Shown in pieces: positions 1-9,157 of a stretch of DNA of 37,874 bases. Position numbers and translations under genes: made by a program. The stretch is from positions 1 through 37,874 of the forward strand of contig DASXRU010000081.1 in the NCBI GenBank assembly GCA_036506395.1, read 5' to 3'. The notes beneath the pieces were generated by a model. That model was not told the origin of the DNA. It searched no databases and worked only from the letters and a program-made list of their open reading frames with translations. Numbering within the stretch: position 1 is the stretch's first letter; each line of letters opens with the position of its first letter. This DNA is from DASXRU01 sp036506395. GTDB taxonomy: Bacteria; Acidobacteriota; Blastocatellia; Pyrinomonadales; Pyrinomonadaceae.

Positions 1-608
1 ATCCAGGTATTCATCCGAAAACCGGCGATGAGCGGGAGTATTTCAGGTCCGCCACCAAGGGCGATCTGAAATTGGAGCAGCTCGATCCCGGAGGAAAGAG
101 CAATCGCGGACTCAAAATGCCGGCCATTCTGATCTCCGCAGACCTTCACCGCAGAGGGCAATTGCACGTTGAGCGGGAAACCCGCTGGAGTGGTCCGGAG
201 CAAGATCCGGATAGCGACGATGCGCAGGGTCGCGCCACGCAGGGTTTTGCCATAAAGGGGGAATTCAAACGGCAACTCATCCATCACCTCGGTGAACATG
301 AAGAGAGCGCCAACTGGTCGTCAGCGATCAGACAAGCGGATGCCGCCGACAAAATATTCAACGCCATGCAGGGCACTTATCGCTGGATGCGAAGCGACAT
401 GCTCGACGCGCTCGAGCGCGGCCTAAAGACGCGAGAGTTGGCTTACTACCGCGCAATCGTCTCTCGCGATCAATCGCATGTGGCCAATCCAGTCACCGGC
501 GAACTCAAGCCGAACTACCATCTGAAAGCCGACGATATGAACGCGGTCTATGCGCGCGCCAAAGCTAATAACGACGCGATCATGGGCGGCGCCGGCTGGA
601 CTGCCTGA
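1..608 (+). CDS. 3' part of a protein in the injection-system operon; possible toxin/cargo module
   Basis: The reading frame is open from base 3 to the TGA at 606-608, so the gene starts before the window; the TTG at 72 is probably internal. The visible ~200 residues are hydrophilic, with no membrane segment and no HExxH. The stretch PAILISADLHRRG followed by a helical, charged region (IRQADAADKIF, MLDALERGLKTREL) reminds me of C-terminal toxin domains of RHS/polymorphic toxins, which often have a 'PA-hydrophobic-x-DH/LHR' element. That is a resemblance from memory, not a match. It ends 11 bases before the tube-like gene and so belongs to the same transcript. Alternatives are an eCIS accessory structural protein or a DUF4157-type cargo lacking its N-terminus here. 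Confidence 0.5.
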   Translation, partial: PGIHPKTGDEREYFRSATKGDLKLEQLDPGGKSNRGLKMPAILISADLHRRGQLHVERETRWSGPEQDPDSDDAQGRATQGFAIKGEFKRQLIHHLGEHEESANWSSAIRQADAADKIFNAMQGTYRWMRSDMLDALERGLKTRELAYYRAIVSRDQSHVANPVTGELKPNYHLKADDMNAVYARAKANNDAIMGGAGWTA

Positions 609-619
609 GGAATCTATTC

Positions 620-1393
620 ATGCCACTAACCGGTTACTCAAGAAGTCCACTGCTCGTCAAAGGCGCGTTCATTCATTACGCGGAGCCGATGTTGGACCCT
701 GACCCGAAGCTCATCATCTTTCAGTACAACCCTGAGATGATGACGCGCACGATCAATCCGTGGAAACCGCAGGAACGCGTCGTCTACGAAAAAAAGGACG
801 GCACCGACAAGCCGGGCGTCAAACCCCTCAATGAGTTGACCCAGCCATTCGACCCCGATGAAACGTTCAGCCTCACGCTCGAACTCGATGCGGCGGATGC
901 GCTTGAAGAGCCCTTGACCCACCTGGTTGCCATTACGGCCGGCATCGCCGATCGCCTCTATGCCCTCGAGATGCTGTGCTATCCGCCGGCGTCCGACCAG
1001 GTCAGCGGAGTCTTGAATGTACCGGAGAACGCCTCAGTGCGTCGCGAGGACGCTTCGACCAGCCCGGGGAATACCGACGCTATACCGCGGCGGGAGGTTC
1101 CGATCGTCCTTTTCTCCTGGGGGCCCGCCCGCATAGTCCCGGTGCGCATCACGACCTTCTCAGTTGAAGAGCAGCAATATTCAGCCTCGCTGTATCCGGT
1201 GCGCGCCAAGGTCAGCATCGGCCTCACAGTCCTCAATGAAGAGCACTTAAATAATATTGCCGGTGAATCAAGCCGTACCAAGGTCGTGGAGCTGGCCAAA
1301 GCTTGCTACCGATTTACACAGGGGCAGAAGCAGTCGCTGGCAGAGCAACAGCCCCCGAGAACGTTCGAACCGATCGGGCGGCTGCCGATCTGA
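620..1393 (+). CDS. Contractile injection system tube-like / baseplate hub protein (Afp7 N-terminal-like)
   Basis: 257 residues. The opening, with LIIFQYNPEMMTRTI at about residues 31-45, is the typical start of the CIS tube/Afp7 family, where a beta-strand plus 'FxYNPxxxxR' initiates a gp19-like tube fold. The middle part (SLTLELDAADALEEP, residues about 81-95) matches the same family's long beta-hairpin. Afp7 in characterised systems links inner tube and spike and carries a LysM domain; here the LysM part is the separate next gene, 9 bases downstream. GAGGAAT lies just before the ATG. It acts as an inner-tube/baseplate adaptor in the assembled particle. I am confident of the family, less of the exact position in the particle. 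Confidence 0.8.
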   Translation: MPLTGYSRSPLLVKGAFIHYAEPMLDPDPKLIIFQYNPEMMTRTINPWKPQERVVYEKKDGTDKPGVKPLNELTQPFDPDETFSLTLELDAADALEEPLTHLVAITAGIADRLYALEMLCYPPASDQVSGVLNVPENASVRREDASTSPGNTDAIPRREVPIVLFSWGPARIVPVRITTFSVEEQQYSASLYPVRAKVSIGLTVLNEEHLNNIAGESSRTKVVELAKACYRFTQGQKQSLAEQQPPRTFEPIGRLPI

Positions 1394-1402
1394 GGTAATT
1401 GC

Positions 1403-1678
1403 ATGTTCGATCCCAAGAGTCGTTACGTCAAAGCGGAAACCGACGTGGTTACTGATCATCGCGGGCGCCAGGTCACTGTGATTGTGCCGCCGCCGCCTCC
1501 TGAACAGGTTCTATTGGGACTTCATTTGCTCAAGCAGGGCGAGCGCCTCGACCTGCTGGCGTCCCGATACCTGAACGATCCGGCGGGTTATTGGCGGATC
1601 GCTGAACAGAACGACAAGATGCTGCCCGAAGCGTTAACCGAAGCCCGGGAGATCGAAATCCCGGTCAAGGCCAAATAA
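1403..1678 (+). CDS. Small LysM-like baseplate protein (Afp7 C-terminal-like)
   Basis: 91 residues. The C-terminal half (LKQGERLDLLASRYLNDP, then YWRIAEQND, then IEIPVKAK) is the LysM-like fold found in phage gpX and Afp7. In tails this domain packs around the spike hub and does not bind cell wall. The N-terminus is charged and contains a run of seven residues that is nearly all proline. GAGGTAATTGC precedes the ATG, and the gene sits 9 bases after the tube-like gene and 6 before the gpD-like gene. Together with the preceding gene it makes up what is usually one Afp7-type polypeptide. Confidence 0.8.
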   Translation: MFDPKSRYVKAETDVVTDHRGRQVTVIVPPPPPEQVLLGLHLLKQGERLDLLASRYLNDPAGYWRIAEQNDKMLPEALTEAREIEIPVKAK

Positions 1679-1684
1679 AAGTCT

Positions 1685-2749
1685 ATGGGTCTGGGAATAT
1701 CAATCAGGGTGAATGGAGCGCCGGATCAAACGGTTGCCTCGGCCGCGTCTGTCGAGGTGACTGAACGTATCGGGCAACCGACTCAATACCGGCTCGATTA
1801 CCGCTTCGATATCAACGCCGGCGACTTCCCGCTGCTCAAGGAGAAGAACCTCGGTCCCGGTTCCGAGATTTCGGTGCTGGTGCCGACCCAGGGCAGCACC
1901 GAATGTCTGGTGAAGGGCCCAGTCTATAGCCAGCAGATCAATTTCGTGCAGGGAGGGGCGGGTTCTTCACTCGCAGTCCTGGGCGCGGACTCGACGATCA
2001 AAATGGATCGCGAAGACAAGGCCGTGGCGTGGACTGACCTGACCGACAGCGCGGCCGTCTCGGCCATTGTCGGGCAGGCCGGAATGGTTCCCGATATTGA
2101 GAGCACTTCAGCCGGTCATTTCGAGTTGAAGCACACGCTGATTCAGCGCGAAACGGATCTCGCTTTCGTGCGCCGGCTCGCGCGTCGTAACGGAAACCTG
2201 TTCTGGGTCACGTGCGACGAGTTTGGCGTTGAGACCGCGCATTTCAAACGTGCACCACTAAATGGCCAGGCAACTTGCGATCTGGTCGTGAATCTGACGC
2301 AACCGAGGTCCACCGTAAACGCGCTGGAAATTTGCTGGGAAGTCGAGCGTCCGACGAAAGCCGATTTGACCGAGGTGGACCTGAATACCAAAGGGGACAT
2401 TAACGGTTCAGTCCCACGTTCGCCGCTTACCTCTCTCGGAGGAAGTGGTTTGGCGGACATCGTAACTGATCCGCGCGTGGTGCACGTCGCGGCCCCGGTT
2501 GATGACAACGGCGATCTGCAGGCGCGCGGCGAGAGTGCCTTAATCGAGGCCTCTTTCTTCCTGCGCGCCTCGGGCTCCACCACGTTCAGCGCCCTTCAGA
2601 AAGTGCTGCGCTCGCACACGCTGGTGAATCTACGGGGCGCCGGCTCGCGACATAGCGGTCTGTGGCTGTGCTCGTCAGTGCGTCATTCGATAAACGAGAC
2701 CGGACACTTCATGGACTTTGAACTCATTCGTAATGGTTGGACGGACTGA
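1685..2749 (+). CDS. Spike hub protein, phage late control gpD / VgrG N-terminal-like
   Basis: 354 residues. Family hallmarks are the central FELKHTLIQRETDLAFVRRLARRNG (the 'Q..ETD..F..RLA...G' signature of gpD/VgrG hubs, about residues 145-170) and the C-terminal return to a compact beta domain (HFMDFELIRNGW). The protein forms the trimeric hub above the needle tip. The OB-fold/needle portion that normally follows in Afp8/VgrG is absent here; it is encoded by the next gene. The ATG has only a weak upstream ribosome site, and the gene probably depends on coupling to the LysM gene 6 bases before it. Confidence 0.85.
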   Translation: MGLGISIRVNGAPDQTVASAASVEVTERIGQPTQYRLDYRFDINAGDFPLLKEKNLGPGSEISVLVPTQGSTECLVKGPVYSQQINFVQGGAGSSLAVLGADSTIKMDREDKAVAWTDLTDSAAVSAIVGQAGMVPDIESTSAGHFELKHTLIQRETDLAFVRRLARRNGNLFWVTCDEFGVETAHFKRAPLNGQATCDLVVNLTQPRSTVNALEICWEVERPTKADLTEVDLNTKGDINGSVPRSPLTSLGGSGLADIVTDPRVVHVAAPVDDNGDLQARGESALIEASFFLRASGSTTFSALQKVLRSHTLVNLRGAGSRHSGLWLCSSVRHSINETGHFMDFELIRNGWTD

Positions 2750-2752
2750 ATC

Positions 2753-3310
2753 ATGCTCAATGAGGAGTTAGAGCAACACATATTGCACTGGATTCGCGGC
2801 CACTTCTTCGGCAAGTACCGCGGCACCGTCAGCGACAATGCCGATCCGACCAATCGCGGGCGATTGAAAGTCAGAGTGCCGTCGGTCCTGGGCTCGGTGG
2901 AGTGCTGGGCCATGCCCTGTGTTCCGTACGCCGGAAAGGGCGTGGGCTTTTATAGCCTGCCCGAGCCAGGAACAGGTGTGTGGGTAGAGTTTGAAGCCGG
3001 AGATCCGAGCTATCCGATCTGGACCGGTTGTTTCTGGGCCGACAACGAGTTGCCGGATTCCGGTGGCGCGGCCGTGAAAATCTGGAAGACGGAAAAACTG
3101 ACGATGCGCATCGACGATGGCGCGGACGAAATGAAGATGCAGACTACCAGTCAATCAAAGGTGACGCTGGCCGGCGATATCCAAAGTGAAAGCGGCGGGG
3201 CCAAACATACGGTCGGCTCGACCGGCGTGGTCAGTGAACTGGCCGCTGGAAAAGTAGAAGTCACCGCCGCGACGGTGATCGTCAACAACGGCGCCTGGGA
3301 GGTGATCTGA
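2753..3310 (+). CDS. Spike protein with gp5/gpV OB-fold (baseplate assembly protein V-like)
   Basis: 185 residues. From residue about 20, the segment GKYRGTVSDNADPTNRGRLKVRVP, then CWAMPCVPYAGKG, YSLPEPGTGVWVEFEAGDPSYPIWTGCFW, is the classic OB-fold of gpV/gp5/VgrG. The remaining ~75 residues are short beta-prone repeats (for example KVTLAGDIQ, HTVGSTGVV), consistent with the beginning of a triple-stranded needle. It forms the membrane-piercing spike with the upstream hub and the downstream PAAR-like tip. It starts 3 bases after the hub gene stop and its own stop is contiguous with the next ATG. Confidence 0.85.
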   Translation: MLNEELEQHILHWIRGHFFGKYRGTVSDNADPTNRGRLKVRVPSVLGSVECWAMPCVPYAGKGVGFYSLPEPGTGVWVEFEAGDPSYPIWTGCFWADNELPDSGGAAVKIWKTEKLTMRIDDGADEMKMQTTSQSKVTLAGDIQSESGGAKHTVGSTGVVSELAAGKVEVTAATVIVNNGAWEVI

Positions 3311-3655
3311 ATGGCGGGCAACACACTTAGCGCCACTTCAATGCTCATGTGCCCGCACGGAGGGTTCGTGCAGATCATCAGTGCGAACGCGCGCGTAATG
3401 GTCGCCAACGCACCGGCGGCGCTGGCTACTGATCAATATCTGGTTTCCGGCTGTCCATTCCAGATTCCGGTCGGCACCGGCACGATACCGAGTCCCTGTC
3501 TGACCGTTCGCTGGGTGGTGACTGATTTGCGCGCGAAGATCAACGGCGTGCCGACGCTCAGCCTGAGCAGTGTTGGAATTTGTCAGAACGCGCTGCAGGT
3601 GCCGCAGGGACCGGTGGCCATCGTGAGCACTCAAGTTCGGGTCCAGAGTCAATAG
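3311..3655 (+). CDS. PAAR-like spike-tip protein
   Basis: 114 residues starting directly after the spike gene's TGA. It opens with a short beta region then MCPHGG (about residues 14-19), and has later cysteines in GCPF, SPC and GIC. This spacing of Cys/His resembles the metal-binding tip of PAAR/DUF4280-like proteins that cap CIS and T6SS needles. No C-terminal toxin extension is present, so this is a bare tip. Position between spike and gp25 matches Afp/PVC gene order (spike, then PAAR and gp25). The exact family (PAAR versus DUF4280) is uncertain. Confidence 0.7.
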   Translation: MAGNTLSATSMLMCPHGGFVQIISANARVMVANAPAALATDQYLVSGCPFQIPVGTGTIPSPCLTVRWVVTDLRAKINGVPTLSLSSVGICQNALQVPQGPVAIVSTQVRVQSQ

Positions 3656-3657
3656 CT

Positions 3658-4035
3658 ATGGCAGAACCGTTTACCAGCATCAAGCATCCGATCGCCGTCG
3701 ACCTCGGCCGGGGCCGCCTGGCTGAGGAAGAGAACTATGCCGCGCACGTTGAGCAGATGATGTTTCAGGTGCTGTTCACGGCGCCCGGCGAACGTATCAA
3801 CCGGCCGGATTTTGGTTGTGGAATTAAGCGGCTCGTCTTTGCCCCCAACAGCGAAGTATCGGCTTCGATCGCGCAGGTAACTATCTTTGAGGCGCTGACG
3901 AAGTGGTTGGGCACGGCCATCATCGTGAATGACGTGAAGGCCCTGGCAATCGATGAAAGGCTCGAAATCCAAATCGCTTACACGCTCAAGGCGAAAGGCG
4001 AACGCCGCTTTCTCAATGTGGAAGTGACCCGTTAA
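3658..4035 (+). CDS. Baseplate wedge protein, gp25/GPW family
   Basis: 125 residues from the ATG at 3658, two bases after the previous stop; an upstream in-frame start at 3580 would overlap the tip gene heavily and is not used here. The segment EQMMFQVLFTAPGERINRPDFGCGIKRLVF is the gp25 core ('l...l.t.pGER...P.fG.gl...lF'), followed by a helical region and a terminal beta-hairpin. gp25 is the wedge component that nucleates sheath assembly. It is nearly diagnostic of a contractile rather than siphophage-type machine. Length is usual for the family. Confidence 0.9.
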   Translation: MAEPFTSIKHPIAVDLGRGRLAEEENYAAHVEQMMFQVLFTAPGERINRPDFGCGIKRLVFAPNSEVSASIAQVTIFEALTKWLGTAIIVNDVKALAIDERLEIQIAYTLKAKGERRFLNVEVTR

Positions 4036-4037
4036 TC

Positions 4038-6596
4038 ATGGCAGCAATTGATCGCATCGAGAATATTCATGGGCGCGACGACATCGTCGGCATCGACTTT
4101 GTCTTCGTCAGCGAGAACCAGAAGACCCTGTTTGTCTTCTTTCATCCCAATGCGACGTTGAATGCGGAGCAGATTCTCGGGGCGGTGATCCAGCCATCAC
4201 AAATCAGGATCTTCAGTCCTTCAGGCGGCGAATCACTCCCCGTTGTGCCGCTGGATCCGACTTCACCGCCCACCTGGGTCACGCGCTCCGGACGCCGCGT
4301 GTTGCGCGTCGTCACCAGCGTCCCGGGTGACTTTTCGCGCTATCGCTTCCGCCTCGATCATCCGCTGGTAGATCCTTATTTCAAGGAAGTTGCATTCAGT
4401 TTCAAAGCAAATTGTCCGAGCGAGCTGGACTGCGAGCCGCCGCCGCACGAGTGTCCTGAAGACGAGCTCGTCGACTACCCGGTCAATTATCTGGCGAGAG
4501 ATTTCTGGAGTATTCGTCAGGCGCTGCTCGACTTTGCGTCAGATCGCCATCCCGCCTGGAAAGACCGGCTGGAAGCTGACGTCGGCATGATGCTGGCGGA
4601 AGTAATGAGCGCGATGGGTGACGAGTTCGCTTATTACCAGGATCGCATCTCGCGCGAAGGCTATTTCGAAAGCGCTACCCAAAGAAGATCTCTGCGCCGT
4701 CATGCGCGCATGATCGACTACTTCCTGCATGACGGCAAAGGCGGAACTACCTGGCTCGACTTCGAAGTAAATGCGGCCGCGCCCGTGCATGTGGTTTCCG
4801 CGGGCGACGCCGTCTGGGCGCCGCCACCGGTCTTGCCCGGTGAGCCGGCAGCCAAACGTCGAGGTCGCAGCCCTTCCGTATATGAGGTCGGGCATGGAAT
4901 CGTCCAGGGTCATAAGGGATTAGTACCGCCGCTCGGAGTCCTGGCATCACAAAGCACTATCTTTCCAAGTTCCACGTTCAATCTGCGCAATGCGGCCAAC
5001 CAGCTGACTGCCTATCAGTGGGACGAAAACGATACCTGCTTGCTGGTTGGCTCGACCTTCCTGCATGTCACCGGTCACCACTTTGCAGATCTACCGCTGG
5101 AAGACTTCACGAATCCCGATGTGCCCGGTAAATGGGTAGTGCTGCATACGAGTCCGGTCGACGCCAGCGTACCGGAACGATCGCGGTTGGTTCGATTAAT
5201 TCGGGTGACCGATGAATTTGATCCACTGACGGCGACGAACATCACGCGGCTCGAATGGGAAAAAGCCCAGGCCACTCCTTTCGAGATGGAGCTCGCGACC
5301 CTCGTCGTGCGCGGAAATATCGTCCCGGCTTCCGCCGGCGAAACACTCGAAGCCTTCTTTAATATCGAGCCGAACCCGCAGGCGGCGGTGCTGCCGGCGC
5401 CGCTGCCGGCGCGGCTGCCCACTACCAATACCTTCTACAACGAGAATTTTTCCAGTTATGCGGTCGAACGTTCGGCGCTGCTGTTTTCACTGCCGGGCTC
5501 TGAAGCGAGAAGCGTGGTGTCTCATGGCCCGAATCTGGATCATGCCTCGCCCGAAGTTCGTGTTATTGAGCTCCCGAACAACAGCGAGTGGGAATGGAAG
5601 CGATCAATGCTCGGCGTCAGCTCTTCGCTGCCGACCGACAAACACTTCACCCTGGACGACGGATCGTGGCGACGCGTGGCGCTGTTCCGGCGGGTCGATG
5701 AGACAGACACCGCGCAGGAGTTTATCCAATTCGACTACGCAGGCGGCGCCGGGGCTACGCTGCAGTTTGGCAACAATCTGTTTGGCGAGACTCCCACGCG
5801 CAATACGAGGTTTCGCGTCGTGTACCGGCTCGGCCATGGCCGTCGCGACAACGTCGCGGCCGCCTCGCTAACGGACTTTGATCCTGCCGCTCTGCCTTTT
5901 GTGACTACCGTCACCAATCGGTTTGGGGTGATCGATGCGGTTGACCCCGAAACCCCGGCGGATGTGCGGCATGTGGCCCCGGACGCCTTTCGCGCCGAGA
6001 CATTTCGCGCCGTCCGCGCAGAAGACTATGCCGCGGCCGTCGAAAAACTCGAATTTGTACAGCGCGCGGGCGCTCAATTTCGCTGGACCGGAAGCTGGCT
6101 CACTCTCTTTGCGACACCGGATCCGAAGGGCAGTTTCACTCTGACTGATGAAGAGCGTCACGATCTCGAGCGACAACTCGATCGCTTCCGGCTCGCCGGA
6201 CGCGAGACCCATGGGATGAATCCCAGGTTTGCCAACCTCGATCTGGAGATTCACATCTGTGTCGCGCCGACGTCGTACATCGGCGATGTGAAAGAGACGG
6301 TACTCGAAGCATTGTTCGGACGTCGCGGGGTGCGGCCCAAGCAGGGCTTCTTCTCTCCGGATCAGTGGACGTTTGGCGACCCGCTCGAACGCGCGCGCCT
6401 TGAGGCCGCCATCCAAGCCGTCCCCGGCGTGCGCGCCGTAGAAGAGATCTTCATCCGCCGGCGCGGCTCGTTTGCGCAGCGTCTTTTTGACGAACTGGTC
6501 TATCGCGTCGCCGTCGACGAGATTATTCGCGTCGAGAACAATCCTGAACTGCCGGAGCGAGGGGCGGTCCGACTGGTGCTGGAGGGAGGCGCATGA
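4038..6596 (+). CDS. Large baseplate J-like protein (Afp11-like)
   Basis: 852 residues. Residues about 145-260 hold the family core: VNYLARDFWSIRQALLDF, then EADVGMMLAEVMSAMGDEFAYYQDRISREGYFESATQRRSLRR. This 'D.g..l.E..a...D.l.yYqd....E.yl.tA..r.Slrr' block is typical of putative baseplate assembly proteins in eCIS. A gpJ-like C-terminal part (FRAVRAEDYAAAVEKLEFVQRAG, about 655-680, and later AIQAVPGVRAVEEIFI) follows. The first 140 residues are an extra beta-rich N-terminal domain. It starts 2 bases after gp25 and overlaps the next gene by 4 bases (ATGA). In the particle it joins wedge to spike hub. Confidence 0.85.
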   Translation: MAAIDRIENIHGRDDIVGIDFVFVSENQKTLFVFFHPNATLNAEQILGAVIQPSQIRIFSPSGGESLPVVPLDPTSPPTWVTRSGRRVLRVVTSVPGDFSRYRFRLDHPLVDPYFKEVAFSFKANCPSELDCEPPPHECPEDELVDYPVNYLARDFWSIRQALLDFASDRHPAWKDRLEADVGMMLAEVMSAMGDEFAYYQDRISREGYFESATQRRSLRRHARMIDYFLHDGKGGTTWLDFEVNAAAPVHVVSAGDAVWAPPPVLPGEPAAKRRGRSPSVYEVGHGIVQGHKGLVPPLGVLASQSTIFPSSTFNLRNAANQLTAYQWDENDTCLLVGSTFLHVTGHHFADLPLEDFTNPDVPGKWVVLHTSPVDASVPERSRLVRLIRVTDEFDPLTATNITRLEWEKAQATPFEMELATLVVRGNIVPASAGETLEAFFNIEPNPQAAVLPAPLPARLPTTNTFYNENFSSYAVERSALLFSLPGSEARSVVSHGPNLDHASPEVRVIELPNNSEWEWKRSMLGVSSSLPTDKHFTLDDGSWRRVALFRRVDETDTAQEFIQFDYAGGAGATLQFGNNLFGETPTRNTRFRVVYRLGHGRRDNVAAASLTDFDPAALPFVTTVTNRFGVIDAVDPETPADVRHVAPDAFRAETFRAVRAEDYAAAVEKLEFVQRAGAQFRWTGSWLTLFATPDPKGSFTLTDEERHDLERQLDRFRLAGRETHGMNPRFANLDLEIHICVAPTSYIGDVKETVLEALFGRRGVRPKQGFFSPDQWTFGDPLERARLEAAIQAVPGVRAVEEIFIRRRGSFAQRLFDELVYRVAVDEIIRVENNPELPERGAVRLVLEGGA

Positions 6597-9157
6597 ACTG
6601 CATTTGCGATGATTTCCGCTTTCCGCCTGAAACGCTGATTGTTTCCGGACTGACTGAGCTGCCGCGGCAAACGGGCACCTTTGCCGAATTCCGGCGGGCT
6701 TTGCTGCGGGCCATCTCGATTCGCAGCACGGCCGGTCTCGAAAATAATGCGCTCTGGTCATTGCGGTTCCTCCTCGAGCGTGATCGCGACGGCTTAAAGA
6801 AGGAGCTTGAAGCGATTGGTCGCTGGCGCGGCCGGCATCCGGAAGATTTTGGCATGATGCTCCTGGAGATGTGGGCGTATGTCTGCGATCTCACTTCGTT
6901 CTACGACGAGGTACTGGCTAATGAATCCTACGTGCGCACGGCCCACCGCCGGGATTCGCTGCGCAGACTCGTAGATCCGCTCGGATACATTCCACGGCCG
7001 GCGGTGGCTGCGCTCGCGGATCTGGCGGCCTACGCCGACGGCCGGCAGGTAGTCACGTTGCCCTTGGGCACAGCTTTCCGATCGGGAGCGTTCCCGGGCA
7101 GCCCACCACAGGTTTTTGAGTTGCTCAATGAGACCGCGATTCACCCGTTACTGAACGAATGGATGCTGCTGCCGCTAAGGCCGGCGACCTTTGGCTCGAG
7201 CTCGAGTAACCGCACAAAGTTTCTCTGCGAGCTCGGTTCGGTAGCGGTGAAAGCCGACGACATCGTGCTCGTGGAGATTGGAGCCGAGCGTTACGCGCGC
7301 ACGGTCGCCGGCGTCTCTGATATCGAGGGCGCGGATCACCTCGGCTACTCGCAGGTCGAGATTTCGAGTTCTGTTCCGGTTCCGGCGAACACAAACGTGA
7401 GCGCGGTGAAGTTGTGGAAGCCTTCGGCCACCGCCAACCTGTGGAGCCAGACTCCGGGCGGTTATGGTCCGCAGTTCAACTCGAGCTTTGCCCCAATGCT
7501 TTCGGGTAACCTCGGGATCGCTTCTGCTAACGGTGCGCTGACCACCGCCACCTTTTTACTTTCTCCCTCAGCAGTTGTCGGTTTCCCCACCGCCACCTGG
7601 TTCCTGCTGGAGTCGATTAACCGGGCCATTCATACCGGCCAGGATGTGATCATTAAGCGATCGGGCGTTCTCAATCCGCGCAAAGTGATCGATGCGCGCA
7701 TCAGTTCCGTGGTCATTCAAGCGGCAGACACCGCCGAGGTTAAGGACGCCGCCGACAAAGTGATTGCGAAGGTCCCCATTCCGGCTATTGAGGCGCGCAC
7801 CACCAAGGTGGTTGTCGAACCGTCACTGCCGGGACTGACTTTGTACGCGTTGGCCCTGGACGATTCGACCGAAGTGGTGATTTACCACTCAATGGTCTCT
7901 GCCGGAACGGTCACCGTCGAAGCGTTTACCGAGATCAGCGACGCTGACAGCCTGAATGTCGGGACGCCCGTGGATTTGCCGCGCGACACATCGCCTCCCG
8001 GCGAATTCCAGTTGGAAGACTTTAACGGTGTGGGTCTGACCCGCCCGGGCAGCCTGAACTTTTCCACCGGCGAGTTTTCGGTGCATGGCGACCACTGGCC
8101 GGATTCACTCGCTACGCCGGTAAAACTGCTGGGCAATATCATTGGCACCTCGCGGGGCGAGACCGTTAACAACGAGGCGCTTGGCTCAGGCGACGCTTCG
8201 ATTGCCAACCAGAATTTCAAGTTAAAGAAGAGCCCGCTGACCTATCTGCCCTTCCCGTCGGGCACCACGCCGTCCGGTTTGGTCAGCACGTTGAAAGTGT
8301 TCGTCGACGGTTTGCAGTGGACGGAAGTGACCAGCTTCTTCGGACACAGCGGCGATGAAGAAGTCTACATCGTGCGGCAAAACGATAAAGGCGAAAGCGT
8401 TATCACGTTTGGCGATGGCGTGTTCGGCCGTCGTTTGAACACCGGAGCGTCGGTCGTCGCTTACTACCGTCAAGGCGCCGGCGGAAAGATGCCGCCCGCC
8501 GGATCCATCACTCAACTGGCGAAGCCGGTCACCGGTCTGAAGAGCGTTCGCAGTCCGGTGGCGCCTTATGGTGGCGCCGACGAAGAACCGTCGAGCAGTC
8601 TGGCGAAGTTTGCCCCGAGATCGGCGCTACTGCTGGGACGGGCCGTGTCGCTGGCTGACCTGGAAGCTGCCGCCGCGAGCTATGCGGGAGTGCGCGCGGT
8701 CGCGGCCGAGTGGCGCTGGAGCACTCAGCTCCAAATTCCCGCGGCGCACGTCTGGTATCTCGCTGACGGAGATCTGACCGAGCTTATTCTGAGCAAGCTG
8801 AGAAGTCTCACTCAACCCGACACGCCAATACAGGTCGAGCGCGCGGTCGCCACGCCCGCCGTACTCTCTATTCAGCTCGCTCGTGATCCAAAAAGGTTTG
8901 AGGATGACGTGTTAGCCGCGGCGCGCACGGCGCTGATGGATGTTGAGACCGGACTGTTGCCGCCGGAACGTCTTGGCATTGGCAAGCCTTTGTTCCGCAG
9001 CCAGTTGTTTGAGTTCCTGCTCGCAATCACCGGCGTGGTCTCAATAACCGGACTGACCTTCGAATCTGCTCAGTTCTCAGATTTCGGCATCAAGCCCGCC
9101 GCCGGTCACTACTTCGACTTCTCGAGCGGACTGCTACTAAACGGGAGGAGCGAGTGA
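6593..9157 (+). CDS. Second large baseplate J-like protein
   Basis: 854 residues, overlapping the previous gene by ATGA, which implies translational coupling. It carries the same core as its neighbour (HPEDFGMMLLEMWAYVCDLTSFYDEVLANESYVRTAHRRDSLRRL, residues about 82-126) and the gpJ-like C-terminal block (FGDGVFGRRLNTGASVVAYYRQGAG; SLADLEAAAASYAGVRAVAAE). The insertion between is long and beta-rich. eCIS loci commonly have two such proteins (Afp11/Afp12-type), so this is probably the second wedge component. It has few cysteines and no signal peptide, as expected for a cytoplasmically assembled particle. Confidence 0.8.
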   Translation: MNCICDDFRFPPETLIVSGLTELPRQTGTFAEFRRALLRAISIRSTAGLENNALWSLRFLLERDRDGLKKELEAIGRWRGRHPEDFGMMLLEMWAYVCDLTSFYDEVLANESYVRTAHRRDSLRRLVDPLGYIPRPAVAALADLAAYADGRQVVTLPLGTAFRSGAFPGSPPQVFELLNETAIHPLLNEWMLLPLRPATFGSSSSNRTKFLCELGSVAVKADDIVLVEIGAERYARTVAGVSDIEGADHLGYSQVEISSSVPVPANTNVSAVKLWKPSATANLWSQTPGGYGPQFNSSFAPMLSGNLGIASANGALTTATFLLSPSAVVGFPTATWFLLESINRAIHTGQDVIIKRSGVLNPRKVIDARISSVVIQAADTAEVKDAADKVIAKVPIPAIEARTTKVVVEPSLPGLTLYALALDDSTEVVIYHSMVSAGTVTVEAFTEISDADSLNVGTPVDLPRDTSPPGEFQLEDFNGVGLTRPGSLNFSTGEFSVHGDHWPDSLATPVKLLGNIIGTSRGETVNNEALGSGDASIANQNFKLKKSPLTYLPFPSGTTPSGLVSTLKVFVDGLQWTEVTSFFGHSGDEEVYIVRQNDKGESVITFGDGVFGRRLNTGASVVAYYRQGAGGKMPPAGSITQLAKPVTGLKSVRSPVAPYGGADEEPSSSLAKFAPRSALLLGRAVSLADLEAAAASYAGVRAVAAEWRWSTQLQIPAAHVWYLADGDLTELILSKLRSLTQPDTPIQVERAVATPAVLSIQLARDPKRFEDDVLAAARTALMDVETGLLPPERLGIGKPLFRSQLFEFLLAITGVVSITGLTFESAQFSDFGIKPAAGHYFDFSSGLLLNGRSE

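Noticed and set aside
5868..6761. 297-codon minus-strand frame opposite the J-like genes
   Set aside because: Low-complexity, Arg/Ala-rich composition typical of an antisense shadow; both strands cannot be coding given the clear J-like protein.
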